From the NCBI GenBank assembly GCA_036277235.1, contig DASUNJ010000801.1, positions 1 through 5,858 of the forward strand: DNA of 5,858 nucleotides, written 5' to 3'. This DNA comes from DATMER01 sp036277235. Its GTDB lineage: Bacteria > Acidobacteriota > Thermoanaerobaculia > Multivoradales > UBA5704. The notes beneath the pieces are model-generated. The model ran no database searches and was not told the origin of the DNA. It saw only the letters and a program-made list of their open reading frames with translations. Position 1 is the first letter of the stretch. The number at the start of each line of letters is the position of its first letter. Below, piece by piece: positions 1-5,858 of this stretch. Made by a program: the position numbers and the translations under genes.

Positions 1-161
1 GGGAAAAGCCGGATGCCGTTGCGGATGGCGGCAGGCTGGGAGGGGGCAAGGCCGCGCCGTGCGAGGTCAGAGACGATGGTTCCGATAGACACGCCTCGTT
101 GAGCGGCCAAAGCGCGGGCCGAAGCCAACACGTCGTCGTCAAGGGTGAGCGTGGTTCTCAT
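1..161 (-). CDS. Ribbon-helix-helix (VapB/CopG-like) antitoxin, 3' end cut by window edge
   Basis: Reading the minus strand from an ATG at 161-159, the frame stays open for 53 codons to the left edge. The product begins MRTTLTLDDDVLASARALAA, continues through QRGVSIGTIVSDLARRGL and ends in view at IRNGIRLF. This is the layout of RHH antitoxins: a short N-terminal beta strand (RTTLTLD, residues 2-8) that contacts DNA as a dimer, helix A (about 9-22), a GxS turn (GVSIG, 23-27), and helix B (about 26-37) ending RRGL. The expected C-terminal toxin-binding tail is partly missing. Such genes usually precede a PIN-domain (VapC) toxin, which would lie to the left, outside the window. This gene explains why the in-frame TTG at 99 cannot be a good start for the divergent gene on the plus strand. 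The fold assignment is strong; the VapB subtype and the toxin partner are inferred. Confidence 0.8.
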   Translation of the reverse strand, partial: MRTTLTLDDDVLASARALAAQRGVSIGTIVSDLARRGLAPSQPAAIRNGIRLF

Positions 162-216
162 GGCACTGAGCGTCACGCATCAGACACGTTGGTGTCAATG
201 GGTTTTGAGCACCGCG

Positions 217-222
217 TATACT
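217..222 (+). promoter_or_regulatory. Possible -10 element (TATACT) for the propeller-ThuA gene
   Basis: TATACT matches five of six bases of the TATAAT consensus and lies in the 69-bp spacer between the divergent antitoxin and the propeller-ThuA gene. Transcription would begin near 229, next to the ATG at 231, giving an almost leaderless message. That would fit the lack of any Shine-Dalgarno sequence before either 198 or 231. No convincing -35 is present at the usual distance; TGTCAA at 193-198 with an 18-bp spacer is the nearest option and is weak. If the true start is ATG 198, this element lies inside the gene and is a chance match. Confidence 0.25.
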
Positions 223-230
223 TGCTGCTC

Positions 231-2009
231 ATGAGGCGGTCGGGTGGCCTTTTCGGAGTCCTGTTTCTCGTAGCGGCCGTAATCGTGTCAGCTTCTGTCC
301 AGGCCGAGGACATCCCCTTCTTCCGCACCGTGATCGCCCAGGACAGCCCCCATGGCCCCTGCGGCAAGGCTCTGGGGGATCTCGACGGCGATGGCCGGGC
401 CGACGCGATCGTCGCCGGCAGCGACGGACCGCTGATCTGGTACGCCTATCCCGATTGGACCCCGTCCGCCCTTGCCGTCGACGGGTACACCACGCAAGGC
501 GGGTTGGCGGCCGGAGATCTGGACCGGGATGGCGACCTGGATGTCACCGTGGGCACCGTCTGGTTCGAGAACCCTCGCCTGCCGGCCGGCAATCCGGCAG
601 CCGTTCCCTGGCCTGCCCATCGGATCGGCTCCGGCAGCGGCAATCAGGACGTGGCCATCGGCGATCTCGACCGTGACGGCAGGCCCGACGTCGTGCTGCG
701 CGGAGAAAACGGCTCCGCGGTGACGCTGTTCAAGCAGAACGGACCGGGGTCCTGGCTCCGGCGCGACCTGGTTCCCGGGGGCGGGACGCAAGGGCTGGCA
801 CTGGCCGACCTCAACAGGGACGGGTTTCTCGACATCGTCATGGGGGGGCGATGGCTGAAGAATCCGCGCAGCAAGATCCTCTCCCGGCCGTGGCAGCGGC
901 GCAGCTTCGGCTCCTGGAGCCAGGAGGCGGCCCTCGACATCGGCGATCTGAACCGGGATGGCCGGCCTGACGTCGTGATGACGGTGGCGGAGGGGCCGGG
1001 AAGGATCTCCTGGTTCGAGAATCCAGCGAACCCCGGCCGGCGCTGGAAGGAACGCGTCATCGACCACGGTCCTCTCGATTCGGCGCAGGGGGTGAGCGTT
1101 GCGGATCTCGATCGCGACGGCGACCTGGACGTGGTGACGTCGGAGATTCGGGGAGAGGGCCGCCTGCTGGTCTATTTCAATACAGGGCAGGCCTCAGGTT
1201 GGAGCCGCCAGGTGCTCGGCACGCCGGCTTTGCACGACGTCCTCGTCTCCGACTTCGGCGGCGATGGCGACGGCGACATCGTCGGCACCCTCCCGTTCGG
1301 TAACGGGCCGGTGGAGCTGTGGGAGAACCGGCTCGAGCCGCAGGCCCGTCAGGACAGAATCCTCGTTTTTTCCAGGACCGCCGGCTTCCGCCATGGCAGC
1401 ATCGAGCCAGGGATTGCCGCCCTTCGGGGCCTGGGGGCCGCGAACGGCTTCGCAGTCGACGCCACCGAAGATGCGGGGCAGTTCACCGCCGCCAACCTCA
1501 GCCGCTACAACGCCGTCGTCTTCCTTCTCACGAGCGGGAACGTCCTCAACGGTGATCAGCAAGCCGCCTTCATGAGCTACATCCGCAATGGGGGCGGTTT
1601 CGTGGGAATCCATTCCGCGGCCGACACGGAGCACGGCTGGCCCTGGTATGGAGACCTTGTCGGAGCGTACTTCGCGAGCCATCCGGAGCCAGCCCAGGCA
1701 CGGATCCGGGTGGAGAACCGCAACCACCCCTCGACGAGCACGCTGCCGGATCCCTGGAACCGCTTCGACGAGTGGTACGACTTTCAGCGGAACCCGCGGA
1801 GCCAGGGCGTCACCGTGCTGCTCAGCCTGGATGAGACGAGCTATCCCGGCGGACAGATGGGGACCGATCATCCCATCGCCTGGTACCACGAGCACGATGG
1901 CGGCCGGGCCTGGTACACGGCGGGAGGCCACACGGACGCTTCCTTCTCCGAGCCGGCGTTCCTGGAGCACCTGCTGGGTGGAATCCGGTACGCAGCCGGC
2001 GCTCAATAG
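231..2009 (+). CDS. Exported FG-GAP/VCBS seven-repeat propeller protein with C-terminal ThuA domain
   Basis: I place the start at ATG 231 (592 residues) because it gives a clean Sec signal peptide: MRR, a hydrophobic core LFGVLFLVAAVIV, then SASVQA before EDIPFF (cleavage after residue 25). ATG 198 is an alternative, and TTG 99 overlaps the divergent antitoxin. Neither 198 nor 231 has a clear Shine-Dalgarno. Residues 26 to about 370 carry seven calcium-loop repeats of the form DxDxDGxxD (near 49, 95, 144, 192, 238, 291 and 340), spaced 46-53 residues. Each is followed by a strand motif such as VWFENP, RWLKNP or SWFENP, which suggests a seven-bladed beta-propeller. Residues 376-588 are a ThuA domain (glutamine-amidotransferase-like fold), with VFSRTAGFRH at the start, GGGFVGIHSAAD near 454-465, HPIAWYHEHDGGRAWY near 547-562, and GGHTD. 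The only cysteine (C44) is in the propeller, so there is no amidotransferase nucleophile, as is usual in ThuA proteins. A periplasmic or surface role with sugar or glycan ligands is possible; the substrate is unknown. No rho-independent terminator follows. Confidence 0.9.
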   Translation: MRRSGGLFGVLFLVAAVIVSASVQAEDIPFFRTVIAQDSPHGPCGKALGDLDGDGRADAIVAGSDGPLIWYAYPDWTPSALAVDGYTTQGGLAAGDLDRDGDLDVTVGTVWFENPRLPAGNPAAVPWPAHRIGSGSGNQDVAIGDLDRDGRPDVVLRGENGSAVTLFKQNGPGSWLRRDLVPGGGTQGLALADLNRDGFLDIVMGGRWLKNPRSKILSRPWQRRSFGSWSQEAALDIGDLNRDGRPDVVMTVAEGPGRISWFENPANPGRRWKERVIDHGPLDSAQGVSVADLDRDGDLDVVTSEIRGEGRLLVYFNTGQASGWSRQVLGTPALHDVLVSDFGGDGDGDIVGTLPFGNGPVELWENRLEPQARQDRILVFSRTAGFRHGSIEPGIAALRGLGAANGFAVDATEDAGQFTAANLSRYNAVVFLLTSGNVLNGDQQAAFMSYIRNGGGFVGIHSAADTEHGWPWYGDLVGAYFASHPEPAQARIRVENRNHPSTSTLPDPWNRFDEWYDFQRNPRSQGVTVLLSLDETSYPGGQMGTDHPIAWYHEHDGGRAWYTAGGHTDASFSEPAFLEHLLGGIRYAAGAQ

Positions 2010-2028
2010 TCGATCTTCCGGGACGCTC

Positions 2029-2058
2029 TTGACAAAGAGGACCAAAACGGTTCAGTAT
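2029..2058 (+). promoter_or_regulatory. Candidate sigma-70 promoter for the PepSY-receptor operon
   Basis: A perfect -35 hexamer TTGACA (2029-2034) is followed after 18 bp by CAGTAT (2053-2058), a weak -10 with three of six consensus bases. Transcription would start near 2065, so the dyad at 2067-2093 would cover the first transcribed bases, a classic place for a repressor to block initiation. The resulting leader would be about 190 nt. The -35 match and its position just after the upstream stop codon are seen directly. The -10 is poor, and a different -10 such as TATTTC (2056-2061) cannot be excluded. Confidence 0.3.
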
Positions 2059-2066
2059 TTCTCCGA

Positions 2067-2093
2067 GGTTATTGCGATTCAGTCTCAATAACC
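2067..2093 (+). promoter_or_regulatory. 27-bp dyad operator, candidate Fur box
   Basis: The arms GGTTATTG (2067-2074) and CAATAACC (2086-2093) are exact reverse complements. The 11-bp centre extends the symmetry, so 11 of 13 positions pair about the central base C2080. The core TTGCGATTCAGTCTCAA resembles known Fur-box variants built from TTGAGA/TCTCAA half-sites; read on the minus strand it begins TTGAGACTGA. It sits between a candidate promoter and two iron-uptake genes, which strengthens the Fur reading. It is unlikely to be a terminator: the stem is AT-rich, the loop is 11 nt and no T-run follows. Another dimeric regulator of metal uptake remains possible. Confidence 0.6.
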
Positions 2094-2225
2094 GTCCGGG
2101 ACAAAAAACGGCGACCGTCGGCTCTGGGGAGAGGGGGCGATCACCGTCTGCGGGCCGATTTCCGGGGAAACCGACCGTGCGCTCCGAGTCTAGCGCAAAA
2201 GGGATCTCCACGCCCGCGGGGAGCA

Positions 2226-2250
2226 GGTCCTCTCCCCCTGGGAGGAGAAC
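2226..2250 (+). other. Hairpin that may occlude the PepSY-gene ribosome binding site
   Basis: CTCCC (2232-2236) pairs with GGGAG (2240-2244) across a 3-nt loop. The stem extends outward through a T-G wobble (2231/2245), CT with AG (2228-2229/2247-2248) and G2226-C2250, with single mismatches between. The right arm contains the Shine-Dalgarno GGAGGAG. In RNA this could limit initiation at the TTG start. The pairing is visible in the sequence; a regulatory role is inferred, and in GC-rich DNA such a hairpin can occur by chance. Confidence 0.35.
2241..2247 (+). promoter_or_regulatory. Strong ribosome binding site fixing the TTG start of the PepSY gene
   Basis: GGAGGAG lies 6 nt before TTG 2254, a near-ideal Shine-Dalgarno and spacing. 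It decides the start: the encoded N-terminus QRFRKIVFWLHLLSG is the usual beginning of PepSY-associated membrane proteins, and the next in-frame ATG (2314, residue 21) would remove the conserved first histidine and half of the first membrane helix. Confidence 0.85.
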
Positions 2251-2253
2251 CGT

Positions 2254-3414
2254 TTGCAGCGCTTCCGCAAGATCGTCTTCTGGCTCCATCTCCTGAGCGG
2301 AGTGATCGCCGGGATGGTCATCCTGATCATGTCGACCACGGGCGTGCTGCTCATGTACGAGCGGCAGATCCTCGAATGGGCCGACCGCGGCTATCGGTCC
2401 GGACCTCCTACAACCGGAGCGGAACGCTTGCCCGTCGAGTCTCTCGCCGCCCGGGCTCTCGCGGCGCGCCCCGGCGTCCAGCCTTCCTCGATCGTGCTGC
2501 AATCCGACCCCGAGGCTCCGGCCGCGATCGGCCTCGGCCGGGGACGCAACCTTTATCTGAATCCCTACACGGGCGAGGTCCTGGGCGAAGGCGCGCCGCG
2601 GGCCCGCGCCTTCTTCCGCGCCGTGACCGACTGGCACCGCTGGCTCGGGGCGGGGGAGGAAAACCGGGCCGCGGGGAAAGCCGTCACCGGCGCCTGCAAT
2701 CTGGCTTTCCTCTTCCTGGTGGTCTCCGGCCCCTATCTCTGGCTGCCCAAGGTCTGGAACCGCCGCCAGTTCCGCAACGTGTCCTGGTTCCGGAAAGGCC
2801 TCGCGGGCAAGGCGCGGGATTTCAACTGGCACAACGTCATCGGCGTCTGGACGGCGGTGCCGCTCTTCCTCGTGGTTTTCACCGCCGCCACGATCTCCTA
2901 TCCCTGGATGGGCGATCTCTTGTACCGGCTGGTGGGCGAGGAGCCTCCGGCCCGATCCCAAAGACCGGAGGGGCCGCGCGGAGGTGGCGAAGGGGACGTG
3001 AGCCTCGAAGGTCTGAACGAGCTCTGGGCCGTGGCCGAGCGGCAGGTGCCCGGCTGGCAGAGCCTCACGGCCCGGCTCCCTGAGGGCACTGAGGGCGCCG
3101 AGGCGCCCGTGACCTTCACCATCCTGGCCGGCCACCGGGGCCGCCCCGATCTGCGCTCCCAGCTCACCCTGGAGCGGAACGGCGCGGTCGAGAAGTGGGA
3201 ACCCTTCGCGAGCCAGACCCCCGGACGCCGGCTGCGCTCCTGGGCGAGGTGGGTGCACACGGGCGAGGCCGGCGGCCTGCTCGGGCAGACCCTCGCCGGC
3301 ATCGCCTCGGGAGGCGCGGCCGTGCTGGTCTGGACCGGGATGGCCCTTTCCTGGAGACGTTTCATTCTGCGCCAGCGAGCGCGCAAGCAGATACCTGTAG
3401 AGGAGAGCGCATGA
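2254..3414 (+). CDS. PepSY-associated TM protein, probable siderophore-iron reductase
   Basis: This 386-residue inner-membrane protein starts at TTG with a strong Shine-Dalgarno. Four membrane segments are visible: about 13-35, 144-166, 193-215 and 343-367. The first periplasmic loop (about 58-110) is a PepSY-type domain ending NLYLNPYTGEVLGE. Conserved histidine motifs of the family are present at the helix ends: FWLHLLSG (H12), DWHRWLG (H128), NWHNVIG (H193) and RWVHTGE (H335). They are plausible haem or electron-transfer ligands. Family members such as FpvG and FoxB take part in periplasmic reduction and release of siderophore-bound iron. That role is inferred here from family and context. 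The stop overlaps the receptor start in an ATGA, so the two are co-translated. Length is in the usual range, and no frameshift or truncation is apparent. A Gly/Arg/Pro-rich linker (about 230-248) lies between the third helix and the second periplasmic part. The siderophore cannot be read from this sequence. Confidence 0.88.
   Translation: MQRFRKIVFWLHLLSGVIAGMVILIMSTTGVLLMYERQILEWADRGYRSGPPTTGAERLPVESLAARALAARPGVQPSSIVLQSDPEAPAAIGLGRGRNLYLNPYTGEVLGEGAPRARAFFRAVTDWHRWLGAGEENRAAGKAVTGACNLAFLFLVVSGPYLWLPKVWNRRQFRNVSWFRKGLAGKARDFNWHNVIGVWTAVPLFLVVFTAATISYPWMGDLLYRLVGEEPPARSQRPEGPRGGGEGDVSLEGLNELWAVAERQVPGWQSLTARLPEGTEGAEAPVTFTILAGHRGRPDLRSQLTLERNGAVEKWEPFASQTPGRRLRSWARWVHTGEAGGLLGQTLAGIASGGAAVLVWTGMALSWRRFILRQRARKQIPVEESA
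3401..3405 (+). promoter_or_regulatory. Receptor ribosome binding site inside the PepSY gene's 3' end
   Basis: AGGAG lies 5 nt before ATG 3411, within the last codons of the PepSY gene. The receptor start and the PepSY stop share ATGA (3411-3414), the standard arrangement for translational coupling. This fixes the receptor start even though its signal peptide has an unusually long basic leader. Confidence 0.8.
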
Positions 3415-5858
3415 GCAAGAAAGGGAAGCACCCCAAGAGCAGGAAGCCGTCGCGCAGTCCCCGCTGGCTGTTCCTCGGCGCTCTCGCGGCTTCCGCCTCG
3501 ATGGCCGGCCGCCTCGCGCCGAACGCCTTCGCCCAGGAACTGGAGCTCGCGAAGCCTTCGCTGGCCGCCCTGATGGACGAGGCCTGGATGTCGAAGCTCG
3601 CGGCCGTCCAGACTTCCGGCATGCCCGCCCTCCGTTTCGACATCCCGCCCGGTCCGCTGGGAGCCGCGCTGGACGCGTTCGAGTCCGCGGCCGGGGTGCG
3701 GGTCGAGATCGAGGACCAGGCGGTCCGCGACCTGAACTCGCCCGGAGTCTCGGGGTTGCTCACCCCCGACCAGGCGATCGCCGGGCTGCTGGAGGGAACG
3801 GGCGTCGACCATCAGTTCACCGATGCCCGCACGGTCAGGCTCGGATTTCGGCTGTCGGAGACCGTCGACGTGATCGCGCAGCCCGCGCCCTCGTCTCCCA
3901 AGTACCTGGAGCCGCTGCGCGACATCCCGCAGACGCTCACGGTCATCCCTCATGCGATGATCGAGGAGCAGGGCGCGACGACGCTGCGCGACGTGCTGCG
4001 CAATGTAACCGGCATCAGCATCCAGGCGGGAGAGGGCGGCGGCGGCCTGCCCGGCGACAATCTGACGATCCGCGGATTCGCCGCTCGAAACGACATCTTC
4101 GTGGACGGCGTGCGCGATTTCGGCGCTTATACCCGTGACCCGTTCAATATCGAGCAGGTGGAGGTGGCCAAGGGACCGGCCTCCCTCTACGCGGGGCGCG
4201 GCTCCACCGGCGGCTCGCTCAACCTGGCCAGCAAGTCCCCGAACCTGGGGACCGCCCACTCCGCGACGTTCGGGCTGGGAACCGACGAGCACAGCCGCGC
4301 GACCGTCGACATCAACCAGCCCATCGAGGGGATGGATGGAGCGGCCTTCCGTGCCAATCTGATGTGGAATCACGGGGACACTCCGGGCCGCGACACCGTC
4401 GAGAACGAGCGCTGGGGAGTCGCGCCGTCGCTCGCCTTCGGCCTGGGCACGCCGACCCGCGTGACCTTCAGCTACAGCCATCTCGACCAGGACAACGTGC
4501 CGGATTACGGCCTCCCCTGGGTGCCGCCCACCAACATCCCGCTCGCGGAGCACGCCGACAAGCCCGCGCCCGTGGACTTCGACAACTTCTACGGGTTGAC
4601 CGACCGGGATTATGAGAAGACCGTCACCCAGCTGGCGACCGCGGAGGTCGAGCACGACGTGAATGATTCGGTCACGCTCCGCAGCCTGGTGCGGCATGGC
4701 CGCTCGGAGCGCGATTCGATCATCACGGCGCCGCGCTTCGCGAGCACCGACAGCACGGTGCTCAACCGGCAGCTCCAGTCCCGCGACCTGGAAGATACGA
4801 TCACGATTTTCCAGAACGATCTGACTTCCACGTTCAAGACCGGGGAGATCGGCCACGCTCTCGTGGCCGGGGTCGAGATCGCCCGCGAGACCGCGGATAA
4901 CTTCGCTCGCACCGGCCCGGCCGCGCCGCAGGCCGATCTTTTCAATCCCGATCCGGAAGCCTCGTACGCGGGTCCGATCACGCGCACCGGCGCTCGGACC
5001 GAGGCCGCGGCGGACACTGGAGCGGTCTATGTTTCCGACACTGTGAAGATCGGAGAGAGCTGGCAGCTCACTGGCGGGCTGCGGTGGGACCGTTTCGACA
5101 TGGAGTTCGATTCCGTCGATGTCGCGGGCGTGAACACTCCGTTCGAGCGCACCGACGAGATGGTGAGCTGGCGCGCCGGAGCCGTCTACAAGCCGCGGCC
5201 CAACGGCAGTATCTATGTCGGGGCCGGAACCTCGTTCAATCCATCTGCCGAGGCTACGACCGGGCTCAACCTGACCGCGGCCACCGTCGAGCTGGAGCCC
5301 GAGAAGAGCCGCGGGTACGAGGTCGGCACCAAGTGGGACCTTCTCAGTGCGCGGCTGAGCCTGAACGCCGCGGCCTTCCGCACCGAGAAGACCAACGCCC
5401 GCACCCCGGGCATCCTCCCCGGCGATCTGCCGACCGTCCTCCAGGGCGAGCAGCGGGTCGACGGCGTGGAGCTCGGCATATCGGGCACGCCCCGCAGCGG
5501 ATGGCAGGCGTTCCTCGGCTACACCTGGATGGACAGCGAGGTCATCAAGTCCAACACCCCGGCCGAGGTGGGGAGGGAGCTCGCCAATACGCCGGAGCAC
5601 TCGGCCAGCCTGTGGACGACGTACCGGCTGCGCTCGAATTTCGAGGTGGGCGGCGGCGCGCAGTACGTCGGCGACCGTTTCAACAACAACACCGGCACCC
5701 GTGTCGCTCCCGACTACCTGCTGTTCGACGCCATGGCCGCCTACGACCTGAACGAGCGCATCACGCTGCGGCTGAACGTGACCAATCTGGCCGACGAGCG
5801 GTACATCGATCGAGTGGGAGGCGGCCACTTCATCCCGGGCGCCGGCCGCTCGGTGGCC
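3411..5858 (+). CDS. TonB-dependent siderophore receptor with N-terminal STN domain, 3' end cut by window edge
   Basis: The frame is open for 816 codons to the right edge. Residues 1-41 are a signal peptide with a long basic leader (eight Lys/Arg in the first 18) and probable cleavage after NAFA. Residues about 42-71 form a helical-looking extension. Residues about 73-145 are an STN domain (FDIPPGPLGAALDAF, then GVSGLLTPDQAIAGLLEGTG). ETVDVIA (150-156) is a likely TonB box. The plug spans about 163-275, with DIPQTLTVIP, LTIRGF, DIFVDGVRD and IEQVEVAKGPASLYAGRG. The barrel follows, including LDQDNVPDYGLPWVP (358-372), a signature I associate with catecholate-type receptors such as Fiu/BfrD, and the closing motif NVTNLADERYID. 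The visible end GGHFIPGAGRSV implies only the last strand is missing, so full length should be about 830. STN domains commonly signal to a FecR-like anti-sigma factor, but none is in view. The receptor is coupled to the PepSY gene and is probably Fur-controlled. The ligand is inferred. Confidence 0.93.
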   Translation, partial: MSKKGKHPKSRKPSRSPRWLFLGALAASASMAGRLAPNAFAQELELAKPSLAALMDEAWMSKLAAVQTSGMPALRFDIPPGPLGAALDAFESAAGVRVEIEDQAVRDLNSPGVSGLLTPDQAIAGLLEGTGVDHQFTDARTVRLGFRLSETVDVIAQPAPSSPKYLEPLRDIPQTLTVIPHAMIEEQGATTLRDVLRNVTGISIQAGEGGGGLPGDNLTIRGFAARNDIFVDGVRDFGAYTRDPFNIEQVEVAKGPASLYAGRGSTGGSLNLASKSPNLGTAHSATFGLGTDEHSRATVDINQPIEGMDGAAFRANLMWNHGDTPGRDTVENERWGVAPSLAFGLGTPTRVTFSYSHLDQDNVPDYGLPWVPPTNIPLAEHADKPAPVDFDNFYGLTDRDYEKTVTQLATAEVEHDVNDSVTLRSLVRHGRSERDSIITAPRFASTDSTVLNRQLQSRDLEDTITIFQNDLTSTFKTGEIGHALVAGVEIARETADNFARTGPAAPQADLFNPDPEASYAGPITRTGARTEAAADTGAVYVSDTVKIGESWQLTGGLRWDRFDMEFDSVDVAGVNTPFERTDEMVSWRAGAVYKPRPNGSIYVGAGTSFNPSAEATTGLNLTAATVELEPEKSRGYEVGTKWDLLSARLSLNAAAFRTEKTNARTPGILPGDLPTVLQGEQRVDGVELGISGTPRSGWQAFLGYTWMDSEVIKSNTPAEVGRELANTPEHSASLWTTYRLRSNFEVGGGAQYVGDRFNNNTGTRVAPDYLLFDAMAAYDLNERITLRLNVTNLADERYIDRVGGGHFIPGAGRSVA

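Noticed and set aside
170..198. TTGACA on the minus strand (198-193), considered as the antitoxin promoter
   Set aside because: The -35 is perfect, but no hexamer at 15-19 bp spacing matches a -10 at more than two positions.
99..230. N-terminal extension of the propeller-ThuA protein from TTG 99
   Set aside because: It would put 44 non-conserved-looking residues before the signal peptide and overlap the antitoxin gene on the other strand.
2026..2039. Inverted repeat CTCTT/AAGAG after the ThuA gene, considered as a terminator
   Set aside because: It has a five-pair AT-containing stem with no following T-run, and it overlaps the TTGACA element.
2072..2296. A 74-codon plus-strand frame in the intergenic region
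   Set aside because: It starts inside the dyad, lacks a ribosome binding site, has low-complexity Ser/Arg/Gly content and runs into the PepSY gene in another frame.
1822..3258. A 478-codon minus-strand frame spanning the intergenic region and the PepSY gene
   Set aside because: It is low-complexity Pro/Arg/Gly/Ala-rich, has no family signature, and runs across the operator region and two real genes.
2898..5828. A 976-codon open frame on the minus strand opposite the PepSY and receptor genes
   Set aside because: Its translation is rich in Arg, Gly, Val and Asp with no recognisable domain, and it lies across the well-supported plus-strand genes. Long antisense frames are expected from codon bias in GC-rich DNA.

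Overview
The window suggests a GC-rich Gram-negative bacterium. It encodes a TonB-dependent outer-membrane receptor, a periplasm-facing PepSY membrane protein and a protein with a Sec signal peptide. The style of the genes (secreted FG-GAP/ThuA protein, STN-bearing receptor, RHH antitoxin) would fit Acidobacteriota or a similar soil or sediment lineage. That placement is inference only, because no marker gene is present.

Layout. Positions 1-161 (minus strand) hold the 5' part of a ribbon-helix-helix (VapB/CopG-like) antitoxin gene that runs off the left edge. A 69-bp divergent spacer (162-230) follows, with a possible -10 element. Positions 231-2009 (plus) encode an exported protein: a signal peptide, seven FG-GAP/VCBS calcium-binding repeats (probably a seven-bladed propeller) and a C-terminal ThuA domain. 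A 244-bp intergenic region (2010-2253) carries a candidate promoter, a near-perfect 27-bp dyad that looks like a Fur box, and a strong ribosome binding site that may be partly folded into a hairpin. Positions 2254-3414 (plus) encode a PepSY-associated membrane protein of the siderophore-reductase type, starting at TTG. Its stop overlaps, as ATGA, the start of a TonB-dependent siderophore receptor with an STN domain (3411 to the right edge). The receptor is cut off roughly 10-20 codons before its expected end.

How the genes work together. The PepSY protein and the receptor form a translationally coupled two-gene iron-acquisition unit. The receptor would bring a ferric siderophore, probably catecholate-like, across the outer membrane. 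The four-helix PepSY protein could help release the iron by reduction in the periplasm. The dyad upstream fits iron-dependent repression by Fur. The ThuA protein and the antitoxin are separate transcription units with no evident link to iron.

I see no mobile element, CRISPR array, tRNA or rRNA. The two-gene iron unit is a recognisable theme. The less ordinary points are the STN domain without a visible sigma/anti-sigma pair, the operator and leader architecture, and the propeller-ThuA fusion.
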